From Paraburkholderia antibiotica (GTDB lineage: Bacteria > Pseudomonadota > Gammaproteobacteria > Burkholderiales > Burkholderiaceae), in the NCBI RefSeq assembly GCF_012927125.1, contig NZ_JABBFZ010000009.1:176184-240183 (forward strand): DNA of 64,000 nt, written 5' to 3'. Of this stretch, positions 43,500 through 52,933 are shown in pieces. The notes beneath the pieces were generated by a model. It made no database searches and was not told where the DNA came from. It worked only from the letters and a program-made list of their open reading frames with translations. Position 1 is the stretch's first letter, and each line of letters opens with the position of its first letter. The translations under genes and the position numbers were made by a program.

Positions 43500-44267
43500 A
43501 TGTCCTATTTTGGAATTGGTCTGCACGTCCTTGTCGCAATCTATTTCGCAATCCACGCGGTGCGCACTAATCAGGGCATGTATTGGCTGTTCATTCTGTT
43601 TGTGTTTCCGCTGCTCGGCAGCGTTGTCTATCTATTTGCGATCTATCTGCCCAGCCTGCGCCATTCGCACGGCGCACGCGTCGCCACTCAGGCCATTAGC
43701 CAATTCGTCGATCCGAATCGCGCGCTGCGCGAAGCCCGCGCCGATTTCGATCGCGCGCCCACCGTGCAGCACCGGATGCGTCTCGGCGATGCATTGCTCG
43801 CTGCCGGCAATCCACGCGAAGCGCTCGAACATTTCCAGGCGGCGGCCAATGGCCCGTTCGCAACCGACCCGGCTCTGCTGCTCGGCCTCGCGCGCTCGCA
43901 GTTCGCGCTCGGCGACTACCCGTCTGCCGACGCCACGTTGTCGAATCTGTTCTCCGTCAATCCGCAGGCGCGCAATCAGGGCGAGCCCGCGCTGCTGTAC
44001 GCGCGCACGCTTGCCGCGTTGAATGCGCCGGGAACGCGCGCGGCCTTCGAGCAGGCGCTGACCTGCGCGGGCGACGTCGCGCCGCGCTGCCTGTTCGCCG
44101 ACTGGCTCGCCACGCAACCAGACAGCGCCGACCACCAGCGCGCCGGCAGCCTATATGCGGAAATCGTTCAGGATGCCAAACATTGGCCGCGTCATGCCCG
44201 CGAACATAATCGCGAGTGGCTGGAGCGCTCGCAGGCGGCGTTGGCGTCGGGTGTGGGGCGGAGCTAG
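43500..44267 (+). CDS. Membrane-anchored TPR protein
   Basis: The 255-residue protein starts with one or two membrane helices (residues 4-53; GMYWLFILFVFPLLGSVVYLF is similar to the phospholipase-D-like N-terminal segment) and then cytoplasmic TPR-type helix pairs from about residue 90 (MRLGDALLAAGNPREALEHFQAAAN) to 200. It probably serves as a scaffold for other proteins. The neighbours do not suggest a partner. Confidence 0.75.
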   Translation: MSYFGIGLHVLVAIYFAIHAVRTNQGMYWLFILFVFPLLGSVVYLFAIYLPSLRHSHGARVATQAISQFVDPNRALREARADFDRAPTVQHRMRLGDALLAAGNPREALEHFQAAANGPFATDPALLLGLARSQFALGDYPSADATLSNLFSVNPQARNQGEPALLYARTLAALNAPGTRAAFEQALTCAGDVAPRCLFADWLATQPDSADHQRAGSLYAEIVQDAKHWPRHAREHNREWLERSQAALASGVGRS

Positions 44268-44287
44268 GTACAACGAGGAGAGCTTCG

Positions 44288-44998
44288 ATGAGACAGACGA
44301 GCCGAGCCGTTTCTTCGACGTTATTTGCAACGCTTGCCGCAGTCGCTGTCACGTGGGGTTCCGCGAGCTCTCCGGCTCGAGCCGCGAGCCCGGCCGATCC
44401 GTTTGCATGGCCGTCGTCGTTCGTGGTACTCGGCGACGGATATCCTCATTCGGGCGATGTCTGTCGACGGCTCGGCGAGTCGGCCGCCACCGCGAACTAT
44501 CTCGACCATACCGCAATGCTGGTCGGTTGTCCGGGTCCCGGCAATAGCGCGGCCGCGCATCAGATCCTTCAGCGGCGACACGCGCGCGTAGTGGGTGAGA
44601 CGGATGGCGTCACGCTGATTTCGATTGCGACCGAAAGTACTCCAGCTAGCCATCAGAACGATCGGAAGCATCACACGCCTACCAAGGCGTCGCCTTTCGC
44701 GACGACCGGCACGCTGCCCTGCGAGCGCGGCGACGGTCCCACCCGAACCCGGACGATGTGCAAGTTCGGTATCGTGCATCATGACGATCGTTCGACGACG
44801 GTGGTCGTCTACTGGCCTGACGACGAGACGCGCGCGATATTCTTTAGCGCTAATGGCCGGGTGATCGGCACAGCCGCTACGGCAAGCGATCGGCCGACGT
44901 CGGGCAATACGCTGACCCAGAAGAATGCCGGCGTAAATCGGATTTCAGTGAGCCATGAGCGGTACGAAATCGAGGACAAGCTTCTCACCGGTAATTGA
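44288..44998 (+). CDS. Secreted protein, unknown function
   Basis: The 236-residue product has a Sec signal peptide (MRQTSRAVSSTLFATLAAVAVTWG, cleavage probably after ARA) and a mature domain with four cysteines that could pair. The start at 44288 has a GAGGAG site seven bases upstream. No family was recognised. It follows the TPR gene by 20 bases, so the two may be co-transcribed. Confidence 0.65.
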   Translation: MRQTSRAVSSTLFATLAAVAVTWGSASSPARAASPADPFAWPSSFVVLGDGYPHSGDVCRRLGESAATANYLDHTAMLVGCPGPGNSAAAHQILQRRHARVVGETDGVTLISIATESTPASHQNDRKHHTPTKASPFATTGTLPCERGDGPTRTRTMCKFGIVHHDDRSTTVVVYWPDDETRAIFFSANGRVIGTAATASDRPTSGNTLTQKNAGVNRISVSHERYEIEDKLLTGN

Positions 44999-45398
44999 GT
45001 CACGCAGCGGTGGTCGACGAACCCACACGCGCCTGCTCAATCTCGCGCCCTTCCCTTCGGCCGTACTCGATCACGGCACCCGTTAATAAATCCCGCCATT
45101 AGTAATAAATCTCACGGGCGATGCGCTTATGCGTATCATCTGGCGAGCGCTTGCGGCTTGATTCTTTCAATTCGCTTGGGCAGCACTGCGGGATTACCCC
45201 AAGCCGTCAAAGTCAATATTATTGATTAATATTATTACTTGCCAAACGTTTGGCAGCCGTGCAGCCGGTCGCGTCGCCAACCCGTCATCCGCAAGCGAGC
45301 GCGCCAGCAGACACCTGTTCGACCGCAACGATTCTGCATCTCGATCTGCATAACTAAGCATTCCAACCCGATCAGAGGTTTCATAGGAGGAGGTCACG
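44999..45398. other. Regulatory region upstream of the arabinofuranosidase gene
   Basis: About 400 bases, AT-rich at 45210-45240 (tattattgattaatatt), containing the LacI-type palindrome listed at 45240-45255. No gene was seen. The AT-rich block before the palindrome is the likely promoter. Confidence 0.55.
45240..45255 (+). promoter_or_regulatory. LacI-family operator (perfect palindrome)
   Basis: tgccaaacgtttggca is a perfect 16-base palindrome with the AAACGTTT centre typical of LacI/GalR regulators. It is 144 bases upstream of the arabinofuranosidase start, next to an AT-rich promoter-like tract, and suggests repression released by a sugar signal. The regulator is not in the window. Confidence 0.7.
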
Positions 45399-47438
45399 AT
45401 GTCCGGAAGAATTGGCTTGATAGCTGTCTGGCTGGCGATGTCCGTGGGACTCGCCGCCTGCAATGGCGACAACAGCGGCGTGTCGGCATCGCCAGTGGCG
45501 AATACCGCGAGCTCGAATTCGTCGTCGGCCAGTAGCGCGTCGAATGCGAATGCGTCGGCGGAAAACAATGCGGCGGACAAGAACACGGCAGCACTACCCT
45601 GCGACGCCGCCGCAACCGCCAACACGCCCTGCTCGGCCGCGCACAGCGTGACCCGTCTGCTGACGAAGCACTACAGCGGTCCGCTATTCCAGATCCAGCG
45701 CAAGTCCGATCAGAAGACGCTGGACGTCTACCCGTACACGAATAGCACGTTGAAGGGCGGCAATCGCTCGCTGGTCGGCTCGACCAACGTCGACAGCATG
45801 AATGCGTTCTGCAACAACACGACCTGCTCCGTCACGTACATCTACGATCAGATCGACCTGGTTGCGCCGCTCAAGGGTGGCGCATTCGGCAACGTCGCGG
45901 CAACGCTCACGCTCAATGCGGACGGCTCGGAGTCGCTGACGGTACCGAACGGTAGCTCGGGCTCGTCGAAGACGACCACCGTGCCGGTGCTCAACGGCTT
46001 CGCGACGATCACGCTGCCCGGCACGTCCGGCACACTGACCGTGCAACTGCTGCAGCCGCCGACCGCTTTGACCGCGCAGGCGCCGACGCAGCAACTGACG
46101 ATCGGCAACGACCTGCCCGCGGTGGGCAGCACGGCGGCCCAACTGTCGTACGTGACGACCAACGGCGTACAGATCCCGGCGCTCGGCACGCTCGCCGGAC
46201 AGGCGTATCGCAAGCGCTTCGGCACGGTCAACCAGTCGATCGGCGACACCGAAATCGCCGCATACATGGTGGCCGGCGCGCACTACAGCCAATCGTCGAC
46301 CTGCTGCGGCACGTACGGCAACATGGAAAGCAGCGCCGATCCGGGAACCTATGCGCACGGAGAAGTGGAAGGCGAGATGTTCGGACTCGCGTTCTCGAAT
46401 GGCAATGCAGCGGTGTTCGGCTATTGCGACGGCAATTCGAGCCAGAATCCGAAAGTCAAAGATCCGATCTGCGCCGCTTCAGATACCAATTGGCCGGGCG
46501 TCGACGCGGAAGCGGGCGTGTATCTGTACGGTCCGCAGCAACCGGCGAAGGAAAAGTTCGTCACGGTATTGTCGAAGTACTCGCCGGTCGGCCAGGAGAA
46601 CATCTTCGTGGTCAAGGGCGGTTCGGCTTCGCAAGGCGTGCTGACTTCGCTCTATAACCAGGCACCGCCGGAAGCGCTGAACTTCTTCAACGACGCCGGC
46701 CACGCATTCAATGGCCAATGGCAGGGCGGTCTGTCGCTCGGTGAAGGCGGCGACGCCAGCGCCGCGCCGATCCAGTTCTTCGAAGGCGCGATCGTCACCA
46801 AGGCCACGTCCGACACGACCGACAACGCGATCCAGGCGAGCATCGCCAGCTTCTACGGGCCGCCGGCCAACGAAGCAGCATCGGCCTGCTACGCGAACAA
46901 CCTGATCGACTCGCCGCTGAGTCTGTCGTCGCCGGATGCATGGTTGCAGTCGAACGGCGGCACCGCGGTAACCGCCACCGACATTTCCGGCGTCGAACAT
47001 GGCGCGGCCACGGTCACGAGCACCAACGGCTCCGCGGTGTCGAACATTCACGAAGTGATTCGCGTGCAAGGCGGTCAGTCGTACACGTTCACCGACTACG
47101 TGCTGGCCACCACCAACGCGACGGTATTCCCGGGCGGCTCGATCCAGACCGACGACCCGAGCAATACCGAATTCGGCTGGGTGCTGAACACCAACACGGG
47201 TGCGGTCGTGCGCGGTACCTGGGGCAATGGCCAGGCCACCTCGGTCAGCGCGGTGAAGTCGGGTAACTGGTGGAAAGTCACGATGACGTTGACCGCGCCG
47301 GCAGGTTCGAACAATGCGCAGGTCTTTATCGATCCGCCGACTTCGAGCAGCGCCGGCGTGCGTGCGCAGCAGGCCGCCTATCTGAGCGCGACGCACTACT
47401 GCCCGAGTCTCGCGATTCTGACCGCAGCGAAATTGTAA
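45399..47438 (+). CDS. GH54-like alpha-L-arabinofuranosidase lipoprotein
   Basis: The 679-residue protein has a lipoprotein signal (GLAAC, lipidated Cys21) and a serine/asparagine/alanine-rich linker to about residue 65. A catalytic domain resembling GH54 arabinofuranosidase B follows (to about residue 490): the rare adjacent-Cys motif TCCGTYGNMES, a nucleophile region GVDAEAGVYLYG, and GEGGDAS for the acid/base. A C-terminal beta-sandwich (about residues 510-665) looks like a carbohydrate-binding module. It should trim arabinose from plant hemicellulose or pectin on the outer membrane or cell surface. A strong AGGAGGAGG site precedes the start. It is monocistronic, ending at the terminator at 47638. 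Confidence 0.85.
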   Translation: MSGRIGLIAVWLAMSVGLAACNGDNSGVSASPVANTASSNSSSASSASNANASAENNAADKNTAALPCDAAATANTPCSAAHSVTRLLTKHYSGPLFQIQRKSDQKTLDVYPYTNSTLKGGNRSLVGSTNVDSMNAFCNNTTCSVTYIYDQIDLVAPLKGGAFGNVAATLTLNADGSESLTVPNGSSGSSKTTTVPVLNGFATITLPGTSGTLTVQLLQPPTALTAQAPTQQLTIGNDLPAVGSTAAQLSYVTTNGVQIPALGTLAGQAYRKRFGTVNQSIGDTEIAAYMVAGAHYSQSSTCCGTYGNMESSADPGTYAHGEVEGEMFGLAFSNGNAAVFGYCDGNSSQNPKVKDPICAASDTNWPGVDAEAGVYLYGPQQPAKEKFVTVLSKYSPVGQENIFVVKGGSASQGVLTSLYNQAPPEALNFFNDAGHAFNGQWQGGLSLGEGGDASAAPIQFFEGAIVTKATSDTTDNAIQASIASFYGPPANEAASACYANNLIDSPLSLSSPDAWLQSNGGTAVTATDISGVEHGAATVTSTNGSAVSNIHEVIRVQGGQSYTFTDYVLATTNATVFPGGSIQTDDPSNTEFGWVLNTNTGAVVRGTWGNGQATSVSAVKSGNWWKVTMTLTAPAGSNNAQVFIDPPTSSSAGVRAQQAAYLSATHYCPSLAILTAAKL

Positions 47439-47637
47439 GCAGCATCGTCGCGATGAACCGCATGTCGCTATTGATGAACCGTTGACGCGTTACGCGTTTG
47501 AAGGCACACTCGGCCACAATGCACACCCTCACGTCCCACACGATTGCGATGCACCATCATGCGCATACCCGCGTGGGACTGCCTGTGGGGATTGGCATAC
47601 GCATACGCTAGACGTCATCGATAGCAGCATGCGCCAG

Positions 47638-47669
47638 AAAGCCCCGCCGGCAACGACGGGGCTTTTTGT
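47638..47669 (+). terminator. Terminator downstream of the arabinofuranosidase gene
   Basis: aaagccccg (47638-47646) pairs with cggggcttt (47657-47665) around a ten-base loop, followed by T-rich sequence. It ends the arabinofuranosidase transcript about 200 bases after its stop. Confidence 0.88.
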
Positions 47670-47728
47670 TTTTCCGGACCCGATTCGCTTTAATCGCTTT
47701 ATTTTCCTTGGAACGAAGGATTACCGCC

Positions 47729-48124
47729 ATGACACAGGAAGTCTCTGAAAAAGCACAGAAGCCCGTTGTTTCGACGATCTTTGCAACGCCACTCGATCTA
47801 TACCGCGCGCTTTCGCACGTATGGTCCGGCGATACGGCCAGTCCCACCGGCGCATGGTCGTCGTCGAATCGTGCGCAGAATCATTGCAGCATTACGTCGC
47901 TGATCGTGCAGGACTATTTCGACGGTGAGATTCTGACGACGCGCACCTCGGGCGGCACGCATTTCTACAACCTGATCGACGGCAGAAGATGGGATCTGAC
48001 GATCAGCCAATTCGCCGAGCCAATCCCGTTCGACGATACGCCGTCGACTCGCGACGCGGCATTGGCGGATACGTCGCCGGAGAAATATGCATTGCTGCAA
48101 TCGAGATTGCGGGAAGCGGGCTAA
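47729..48124 (+). CDS. YunG-like protein
   Basis: The 131-residue protein matches the small YunG family in its core (GAWSSSNRAQNHCSITSLIVQDYF and later THFYNLIDGRRWDLT). The start at 47729 has AAGGA upstream. The family's conserved Cys and His suggest a thiol-enzyme-like fold, but no activity is assigned. Soluble and cytoplasmic. Confidence 0.75.
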   Translation: MTQEVSEKAQKPVVSTIFATPLDLYRALSHVWSGDTASPTGAWSSSNRAQNHCSITSLIVQDYFDGEILTTRTSGGTHFYNLIDGRRWDLTISQFAEPIPFDDTPSTRDAALADTSPEKYALLQSRLREAG

Positions 48125-48568
48125 GCAATAATCCAGGCAACAGCACTGCTCATCAAATGCCACTTGAACTGCGCTCAAGCTCTGCCGCCGCATCGAATCG
48201 ATGCGGCGAACGAACAACTGCGTACGCAGAACAGAATGCATCCCTTTCGTATCTACCGAAGCTAAAGGAAAACGGCGTGCAGCTGGCGGAGATTCCGCGC
48301 TGCGCACGCGTTCCGATGTACTCGAACCCCGTTGAAATGTGAAAACGGCTGGATCGGTTCATTTCAAATGTACCGGTGTCGTGATCCGTCTTTCGGCAAT
48401 GGAGAGTGACGAAGATCCGTAGCTGCGGCAAATCGCCGTCACGCTCCATTAAACAAAAATGCACCGAACGGAAGTTGGCACTGCTTGCCGTTCGTTTCCC
48501 GATCGCGTGCAATACCGACCACATTTCATTAATGAAATAATTGTAAACCCGGTTAAAATGCCGGGCAC
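48125..48568. other. Intergenic region with palindrome
   Basis: About 440 bases with no convincing gene. It becomes AT-rich towards the DUF2946 start and contains the palindrome at 48523-48538. Confidence 0.45.
48523..48538. promoter_or_regulatory. Perfect palindrome upstream of the DUF2946/TonB receptor genes
   Basis: atttcattaatgaaat is a perfect 16-base palindrome, 31 bases before the DUF2946 start. It resembles metal-responsive operators only loosely (not a canonical Fur box). It may control the two genes in response to iron or copper. Confidence 0.5.
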
Positions 48569-49075
48569 ATGAACGTACTTCGCCGCCCTCGGACGCAGCA
48601 CGCGATTGGCCGCAGGATCTCACATCTGATCCTGCTGGTTCTCGCACTGCGCCTGCTCCTACCTACCGGACTGATGCTCGATATGAGCACGGAAGGGAAG
48701 CGTATGGGCGGCCCTCTGGTGATCTGCAGCGGCCATGGCCCACTCGTCATTCCGTCGTTAATCGGCACGAGTACACCGGGTTTCTCGATCGACGGCGAAG
48801 TTGCCGACACGTCTGAAAGCGCCTCGGCCTTAAGCGGTGAAATGCACACCGCCTCCACCGGCACCAATCCGGAACGCTCCGGCGGCGTCACGTCGAACGA
48901 AATCTGTCCATTCAGCGCGGCCTTCATGAAGGCGTTGATCGCGTTTGCCGTCCTCCTCTTCTTTTGCCACTTCTCTACACGGGTTGTCGCGCGTTATCGG
49001 CGGCAAAGCTTCGGCTTCCTTCAGCAGTTCTTCCGGACTTCACATAGTCCTCGTGGTCCGCCCCGGTTCGCCTGA
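48569..49075 (+). CDS. DUF2946 family membrane protein
   Basis: The 168-residue protein has an N-terminal helix (HLILLVLALRLLLPTGLML), a polar middle and a C-terminal helix (FMKALIAFAVLLFF), and contains the LVICSGHGPL segment of DUF2946 proteins. Members are often encoded next to TonB receptors or copper genes, as here, 270 bases upstream of the receptor. Likely an inner-membrane protein tied to metal uptake; function unproven. Confidence 0.75.
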   Translation: MNVLRRPRTQHAIGRRISHLILLVLALRLLLPTGLMLDMSTEGKRMGGPLVICSGHGPLVIPSLIGTSTPGFSIDGEVADTSESASALSGEMHTASTGTNPERSGGVTSNEICPFSAAFMKALIAFAVLLFFCHFSTRVVARYRRQSFGFLQQFFRTSHSPRGPPRFA

Positions 49076-49346
49076 ATCGAATCGGGTTGCACCGGTAACG
49101 CACGCTTGCGCGTCGCGACCGTTCATCCCGTTCCCCTGATTGCCTGCCGTCGATCGCAGTCCAGAGTTTCGCTCCCGCACGAGCGACGCTTGTCTTCGTT
49201 CGCCCCGCGTTTTCGCTCGCTTCGCGACGCGCGCCATCGACAGCAACGGCTGAAACGAACCGGCGTTCCGTTCGAACGACGCCGGCGTTCTGGCACATCC
49301 ACAACACGATGCGCGGCCAGAAGCCCGCCTCTGCACACGCTCAACC

Positions 49347-51455
49347 ATGATCCGTCGATTCACCCTTTATGCCGCTGCCGCGCTCGGCACTTTTCAAACG
49401 GCCGCGCACGCGCAGCAAACTCAACACGACCTCTCCGCCACCGACCTCCCCACGGTACAGGTCAACGCGCAAAGAGCCAACGAACTCACCCGACCGCTGG
49501 ACATCGGTTCGCGCCTCGGGCTCACTTCGCTCGAAACGCCGGCCAGCGTCGAGCGGATCGACCGCGCGACCCTCGTCAAGCGTGGCGACACCAGCGTCGT
49601 CGATGCGATCAGTCGCGCAACCGGGATCAGCGCAGCGCCCACGCCGGGCAACGGCGGCTCCACACTCGCAGCGCGCGGCTTTATCGGCAGTTCGTCCGTG
49701 ACGCAACTCTTCGACGGCGTGCGTCCGTATGGCGCGATCGGCGTTACCTATCCGTTCGACACGTGGGCCATCGACCATATCGACGTGCTGCGCGGGCCGG
49801 CGTCGGTGATCTATGGAGAAGGCGCGATCGGCGGCGTGGTCAACATCGTGCCGAAGAAGCCGACCCGCACGCCGATCGAAAACGAACTGCGACTCGGGAT
49901 CGGCACGGAGCGTACCGCACGAGCCGCGTTCGGCAGCGGCGGCGCGATCAACGAGCGCCTGTCGTATCGCTTCGACATCAGCGGCAACCGCTCCGCGAAC
50001 TGGGTCGACGCAGGCAATTCGCGCGACCTGTCCGTCTCCGGCGCGCTGCGCTACGACGTTAATTCGGATCTCTACGTAACGGCCACCTACGCCCAAGGCT
50101 ATCAGCATCCGATGCGCTATTTCGGCATTCCGTTGATGACGCCGGATTTCTATTCGAAGAACTACAACGTCGGCGACAGTCTGATTTCGTACCGCGACAG
50201 CTGGGCCACGGTATCCGCCAACTGGCAGGCAAGCGACAACCTCAACGTGACCAGCACGTTCTACCGGATGAAAAGCGATCGGCATTGGAAAAATGCCGAG
50301 TACTACACGTACATTCCGTCGTCGGGGTTGATCGAACGCAGCGGCTACACCGAGATACTTCACGATCAGGAGCAGTACGGTAACGTGACCGCGGCGACGC
50401 TCGATTCGATCCTGCTGGGCATGCGCAATACCTTTTCGGCCGGCTTCGAACTCAATCACACGACCTTCCAGCACGACAATAATTCGCCGTATGCCGGCAC
50501 GTCGTATGTCGATCCGTATGAGTTCGATCCGGGCGGGTTCATCAACGTAGCAGGCACCTATCCGAAGTATCGCTCGCAGGCGAACCAGTACGCGCTCTTC
50601 GTCGAGGATCGCCTCGCGATCACGCCGCGCTGGTCGATCGTGGGCGGCGTTCGCTACGACCACGCGAGCGTGAACCGCGACGACCTCGTCACCGGCGCCG
50701 CGTTCAATCGGGTGTTCGCCAACACCGGCTGGCGTCTCGGCACCGTCTACGACATCAAGCCGGATCTGGCCGTCTACGCGCAGTATGCGGTCGCGGCCGA
50801 TCCCGTGAGTTCGTTGCTGATGCTCAACGCGTCGAAGGCGAAGTTCACGCTCGCGACGGGCAAGCAGATCGAGATCGGTATCAAGCAATCGTTTCTCGAC
50901 GGCAAGGCGGACTGGACGCTGGCCGCGTATCGGATCGTCAAGAACAATCTCGTGAGCGCCGACCCGCTCAACCCCAATCAATCGATCCAGGTCGGCCAGC
51001 AATCGTCGCGTGGGCTCGAAGCGACGATCGGCGCGGACATCGCGCGGGACTGGCGGGTGGATGCCAACGTCTCGATCCTGCGAGCCCGATACGACGACTT
51101 CGTCGAGAACAGCGGCAACGGCATGGTTTCGCGCGCGGGCAATGTACCCACCTCGGTGCCGCAGCGGCTCGCGAATCTGTGGGTGAGCTGGCACTTCGCG
51201 CCGTCGTGGACGGGGATTGCCGGTCTGAAATATGTGGGCAAGCGTTTCGCGGACACGGCCAACCGGCTCGACATGCCCGCCTACACGACCCTCGATCTCG
51301 CGCTCGCATGGAAGCCGCGCAAGGACACCACGCTCACCGCGCGCGCCTACAACGTCCTCAACCGGCACTACGTGCAGAGCGCCTACTACAACGAAACGCA
51401 GTATCTGCTTGGCAACGACCGGCGTCTGGAACTGCTGCTCAACTACCGGTTCTAG
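49347..51455 (+). CDS. TonB-dependent siderophore receptor
   Basis: The 702-residue outer-membrane protein has a signal peptide (cut after AHA, about residue 22), a plug domain (ETPASVERIDRATLVKRGD, DGVRPYGAIG, IDVLRGPASVIYGEGAIGG) and a 22-strand barrel ending in LLNYRF with the C-terminal Phe expected for barrel assembly. It is a ferric-siderophore type receptor of the FhuA/FpvA group by plug motifs; the ligand is unknown. It follows the DUF2946 gene. Confidence 0.92.
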   Translation: MIRRFTLYAAAALGTFQTAAHAQQTQHDLSATDLPTVQVNAQRANELTRPLDIGSRLGLTSLETPASVERIDRATLVKRGDTSVVDAISRATGISAAPTPGNGGSTLAARGFIGSSSVTQLFDGVRPYGAIGVTYPFDTWAIDHIDVLRGPASVIYGEGAIGGVVNIVPKKPTRTPIENELRLGIGTERTARAAFGSGGAINERLSYRFDISGNRSANWVDAGNSRDLSVSGALRYDVNSDLYVTATYAQGYQHPMRYFGIPLMTPDFYSKNYNVGDSLISYRDSWATVSANWQASDNLNVTSTFYRMKSDRHWKNAEYYTYIPSSGLIERSGYTEILHDQEQYGNVTAATLDSILLGMRNTFSAGFELNHTTFQHDNNSPYAGTSYVDPYEFDPGGFINVAGTYPKYRSQANQYALFVEDRLAITPRWSIVGGVRYDHASVNRDDLVTGAAFNRVFANTGWRLGTVYDIKPDLAVYAQYAVAADPVSSLLMLNASKAKFTLATGKQIEIGIKQSFLDGKADWTLAAYRIVKNNLVSADPLNPNQSIQVGQQSSRGLEATIGADIARDWRVDANVSILRARYDDFVENSGNGMVSRAGNVPTSVPQRLANLWVSWHFAPSWTGIAGLKYVGKRFADTANRLDMPAYTTLDLALAWKPRKDTTLTARAYNVLNRHYVQSAYYNETQYLLGNDRRLELLLNYRF

Positions 51456-51513
51456 GCCACTCGCGCGCCGTCTTCGACACGACGCCCATCAGCCTGGATC
51501 GGCTAGGCCAACA

Positions 51514-51536
51514 CGGGGCGAGAAGATCTCGCCCCG
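51514..51536. terminator. Bidirectional hairpin between convergent genes
   Basis: cggggcgaga (51514-51523) pairs perfectly with tctcgccccg (51527-51536) around a three-base loop. No T tract follows on either side. It separates the TonB receptor from the chromate transporter genes. Confidence 0.65.
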
Positions 51537-51538
51537 CC

Positions 51539-52075
51539 CTACACGAGCCCCACCCCATGCATCAGCACGAACACGATCGCGCCGCCCGCGATCAACACCA
51601 ACGCATTGATGCGCGTCTTCATCACCAGCACGGTCGCAACCGCGGCGGTCAGCCACGCGACCCATCCGCCCTCCAGCTCTTTGAGCAGCACGTACACGGC
51701 GGCGAGAATCAGCCCCGCCGCGACGGGCCGCAAACCCGCTTGCAGCGCGTTCAGCCAGCGCGCGCCTTCATGGCGGTTCCACACGTGCACGACGCCGTAC
51801 ATCAGGAACGCGGTCGGCCCGAACAATGCCAGGGTCGCAACCAGCGCGCCGCCGATGCCGCCGACCTGATAGCCGATCAGCGTCGCGAGCAGCGAGCCCG
51901 GACCGGGCGCGAGCCGCGCAATCGCGAAGTCGCTGAGAAACTGCGCATGGGTCATCCAGTGATGCACGTCGACGACCTGCCGCTGCACTTCGGCGATGAT
52001 CCCCTGGCCGCCGCCGACGGTGACGATCGACAACGGCGCGAAAACAGAAAACAACGCGATGAGAGTTCTGGACAC
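51539..52075 (-). CDS. Chromate transporter, short subunit B
   Basis: The 178-residue membrane protein has the chromate ion transporter fold: FSVFAPLSIVTVGGGQGIIAEV followed by LAPGPGSLLATLIGYQVGG, with five or six helices. It starts at a GTG. Short-chain ChrA proteins work as pairs, and the partner is the next gene, 80 bases upstream in the same direction. Together they export chromate or take up related anions. Confidence 0.88.
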   Translation of the reverse strand: MSRTLIALFSVFAPLSIVTVGGGQGIIAEVQRQVVDVHHWMTHAQFLSDFAIARLAPGPGSLLATLIGYQVGGIGGALVATLALFGPTAFLMYGVVHVWNRHEGARWLNALQAGLRPVAAGLILAAVYVLLKELEGGWVAWLTAAVATVLVMKTRINALVLIAGGAIVFVLMHGVGLV

Positions 52076-52155
52076 GGCGAAAGCTTCTGGAATTCGAATA
52101 AGGTTGAACTAAGAACGCCCGGTGCGCGAGGCGCCAAGAATACGATCGCGCGTAA

Positions 52156-52800
52156 TCACGACTGCCGCCCCTCGCGCACGTACTCGTAACCGACGCTCAG
52201 CGCGCCCGCGATCAGCACGGTCCACACCAGCGACACACGAAACACCGCGGCGGCGGCGAACGTCGCGACCAGCACCAGATACGGAAACACGCGACGCGGC
52301 AAGCGGCGCGCGGCGGTAATCGCCATCGACAGCGACAGTCCGATCGCCCCCGCCGCCGCGCCGGCCAGCGCGATATGCGTGAGCGGAAACGACGCGATCG
52401 CGGAGAAGAACACGCCGAGCAGAACGATCACGACGGCCGGCGGAAAAATGATTCCGCAGAAGCCGGCCAACGCGCCGCGCCAGCCGAGCAGCCGGTAGCC
52501 GATCCAGATCGCGAGGTTCTTCACGTTGACGCCCGGCAATGCCTGCGACAGCGCGAGGCCGTTGAGGAATTCGTCTTCGCTCATCCAGTGGCGGTCGTGC
52601 ACGAATTCGCGCATGAACCAGCCGCTCAGCCCGCCGCCGAAACTCGTCAGGCCGATGCGCGCGAAGATCAGGAACAGGCCGAGCGAGGTCACGCCGCGAA
52701 GCGGCGGCTCGCGATGTTGCGGGTCGCTTGTGGGGGGGTCAGGGGTGTCGTCGGTTGAGATCGGGTCGCTGACTTCGTGCCCGTGGATGCCTTTGGCCAA
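52156..52800 (-). CDS. Chromate transporter, short subunit A
   Basis: The 214-residue membrane protein is the other half of the pair: FARIGLTSFGGGLSGWFMREFV, then the family's GLALSQALPGVNVKNLAIWIGY. The start codon is TTG at 52800, supported by an AGGAGG site a few bases upstream. The N-terminal 45 residues are hydrophilic and not part of the transporter domain. Confidence 0.88.
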   Translation of the reverse strand: MAKGIHGHEVSDPISTDDTPDPPTSDPQHREPPLRGVTSLGLFLIFARIGLTSFGGGLSGWFMREFVHDRHWMSEDEFLNGLALSQALPGVNVKNLAIWIGYRLLGWRGALAGFCGIIFPPAVVIVLLGVFFSAIASFPLTHIALAGAAAGAIGLSLSMAITAARRLPRRVFPYLVLVATFAAAAVFRVSLVWTVLIAGALSVGYEYVREGRQS

Positions 52801-52933
52801 TGCTCCTCCTGCGTCGTTCCGATCATGTGGTGCTCATCGTGCTGCCGGTCGTGCTCGCGGTGCCGATGGTGCTTGCAGCGCGCCCGGCGTGATAGCCGCA
52901 ATGCGGCGCGCTGCGCCTCGCACACCTGCACCG

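Noticed and set aside
49341..51368. 675-codon open frame antisense to the TonB receptor
   Set aside because: It shadows the receptor gene and has the same biased composition; no domain motif is visible.
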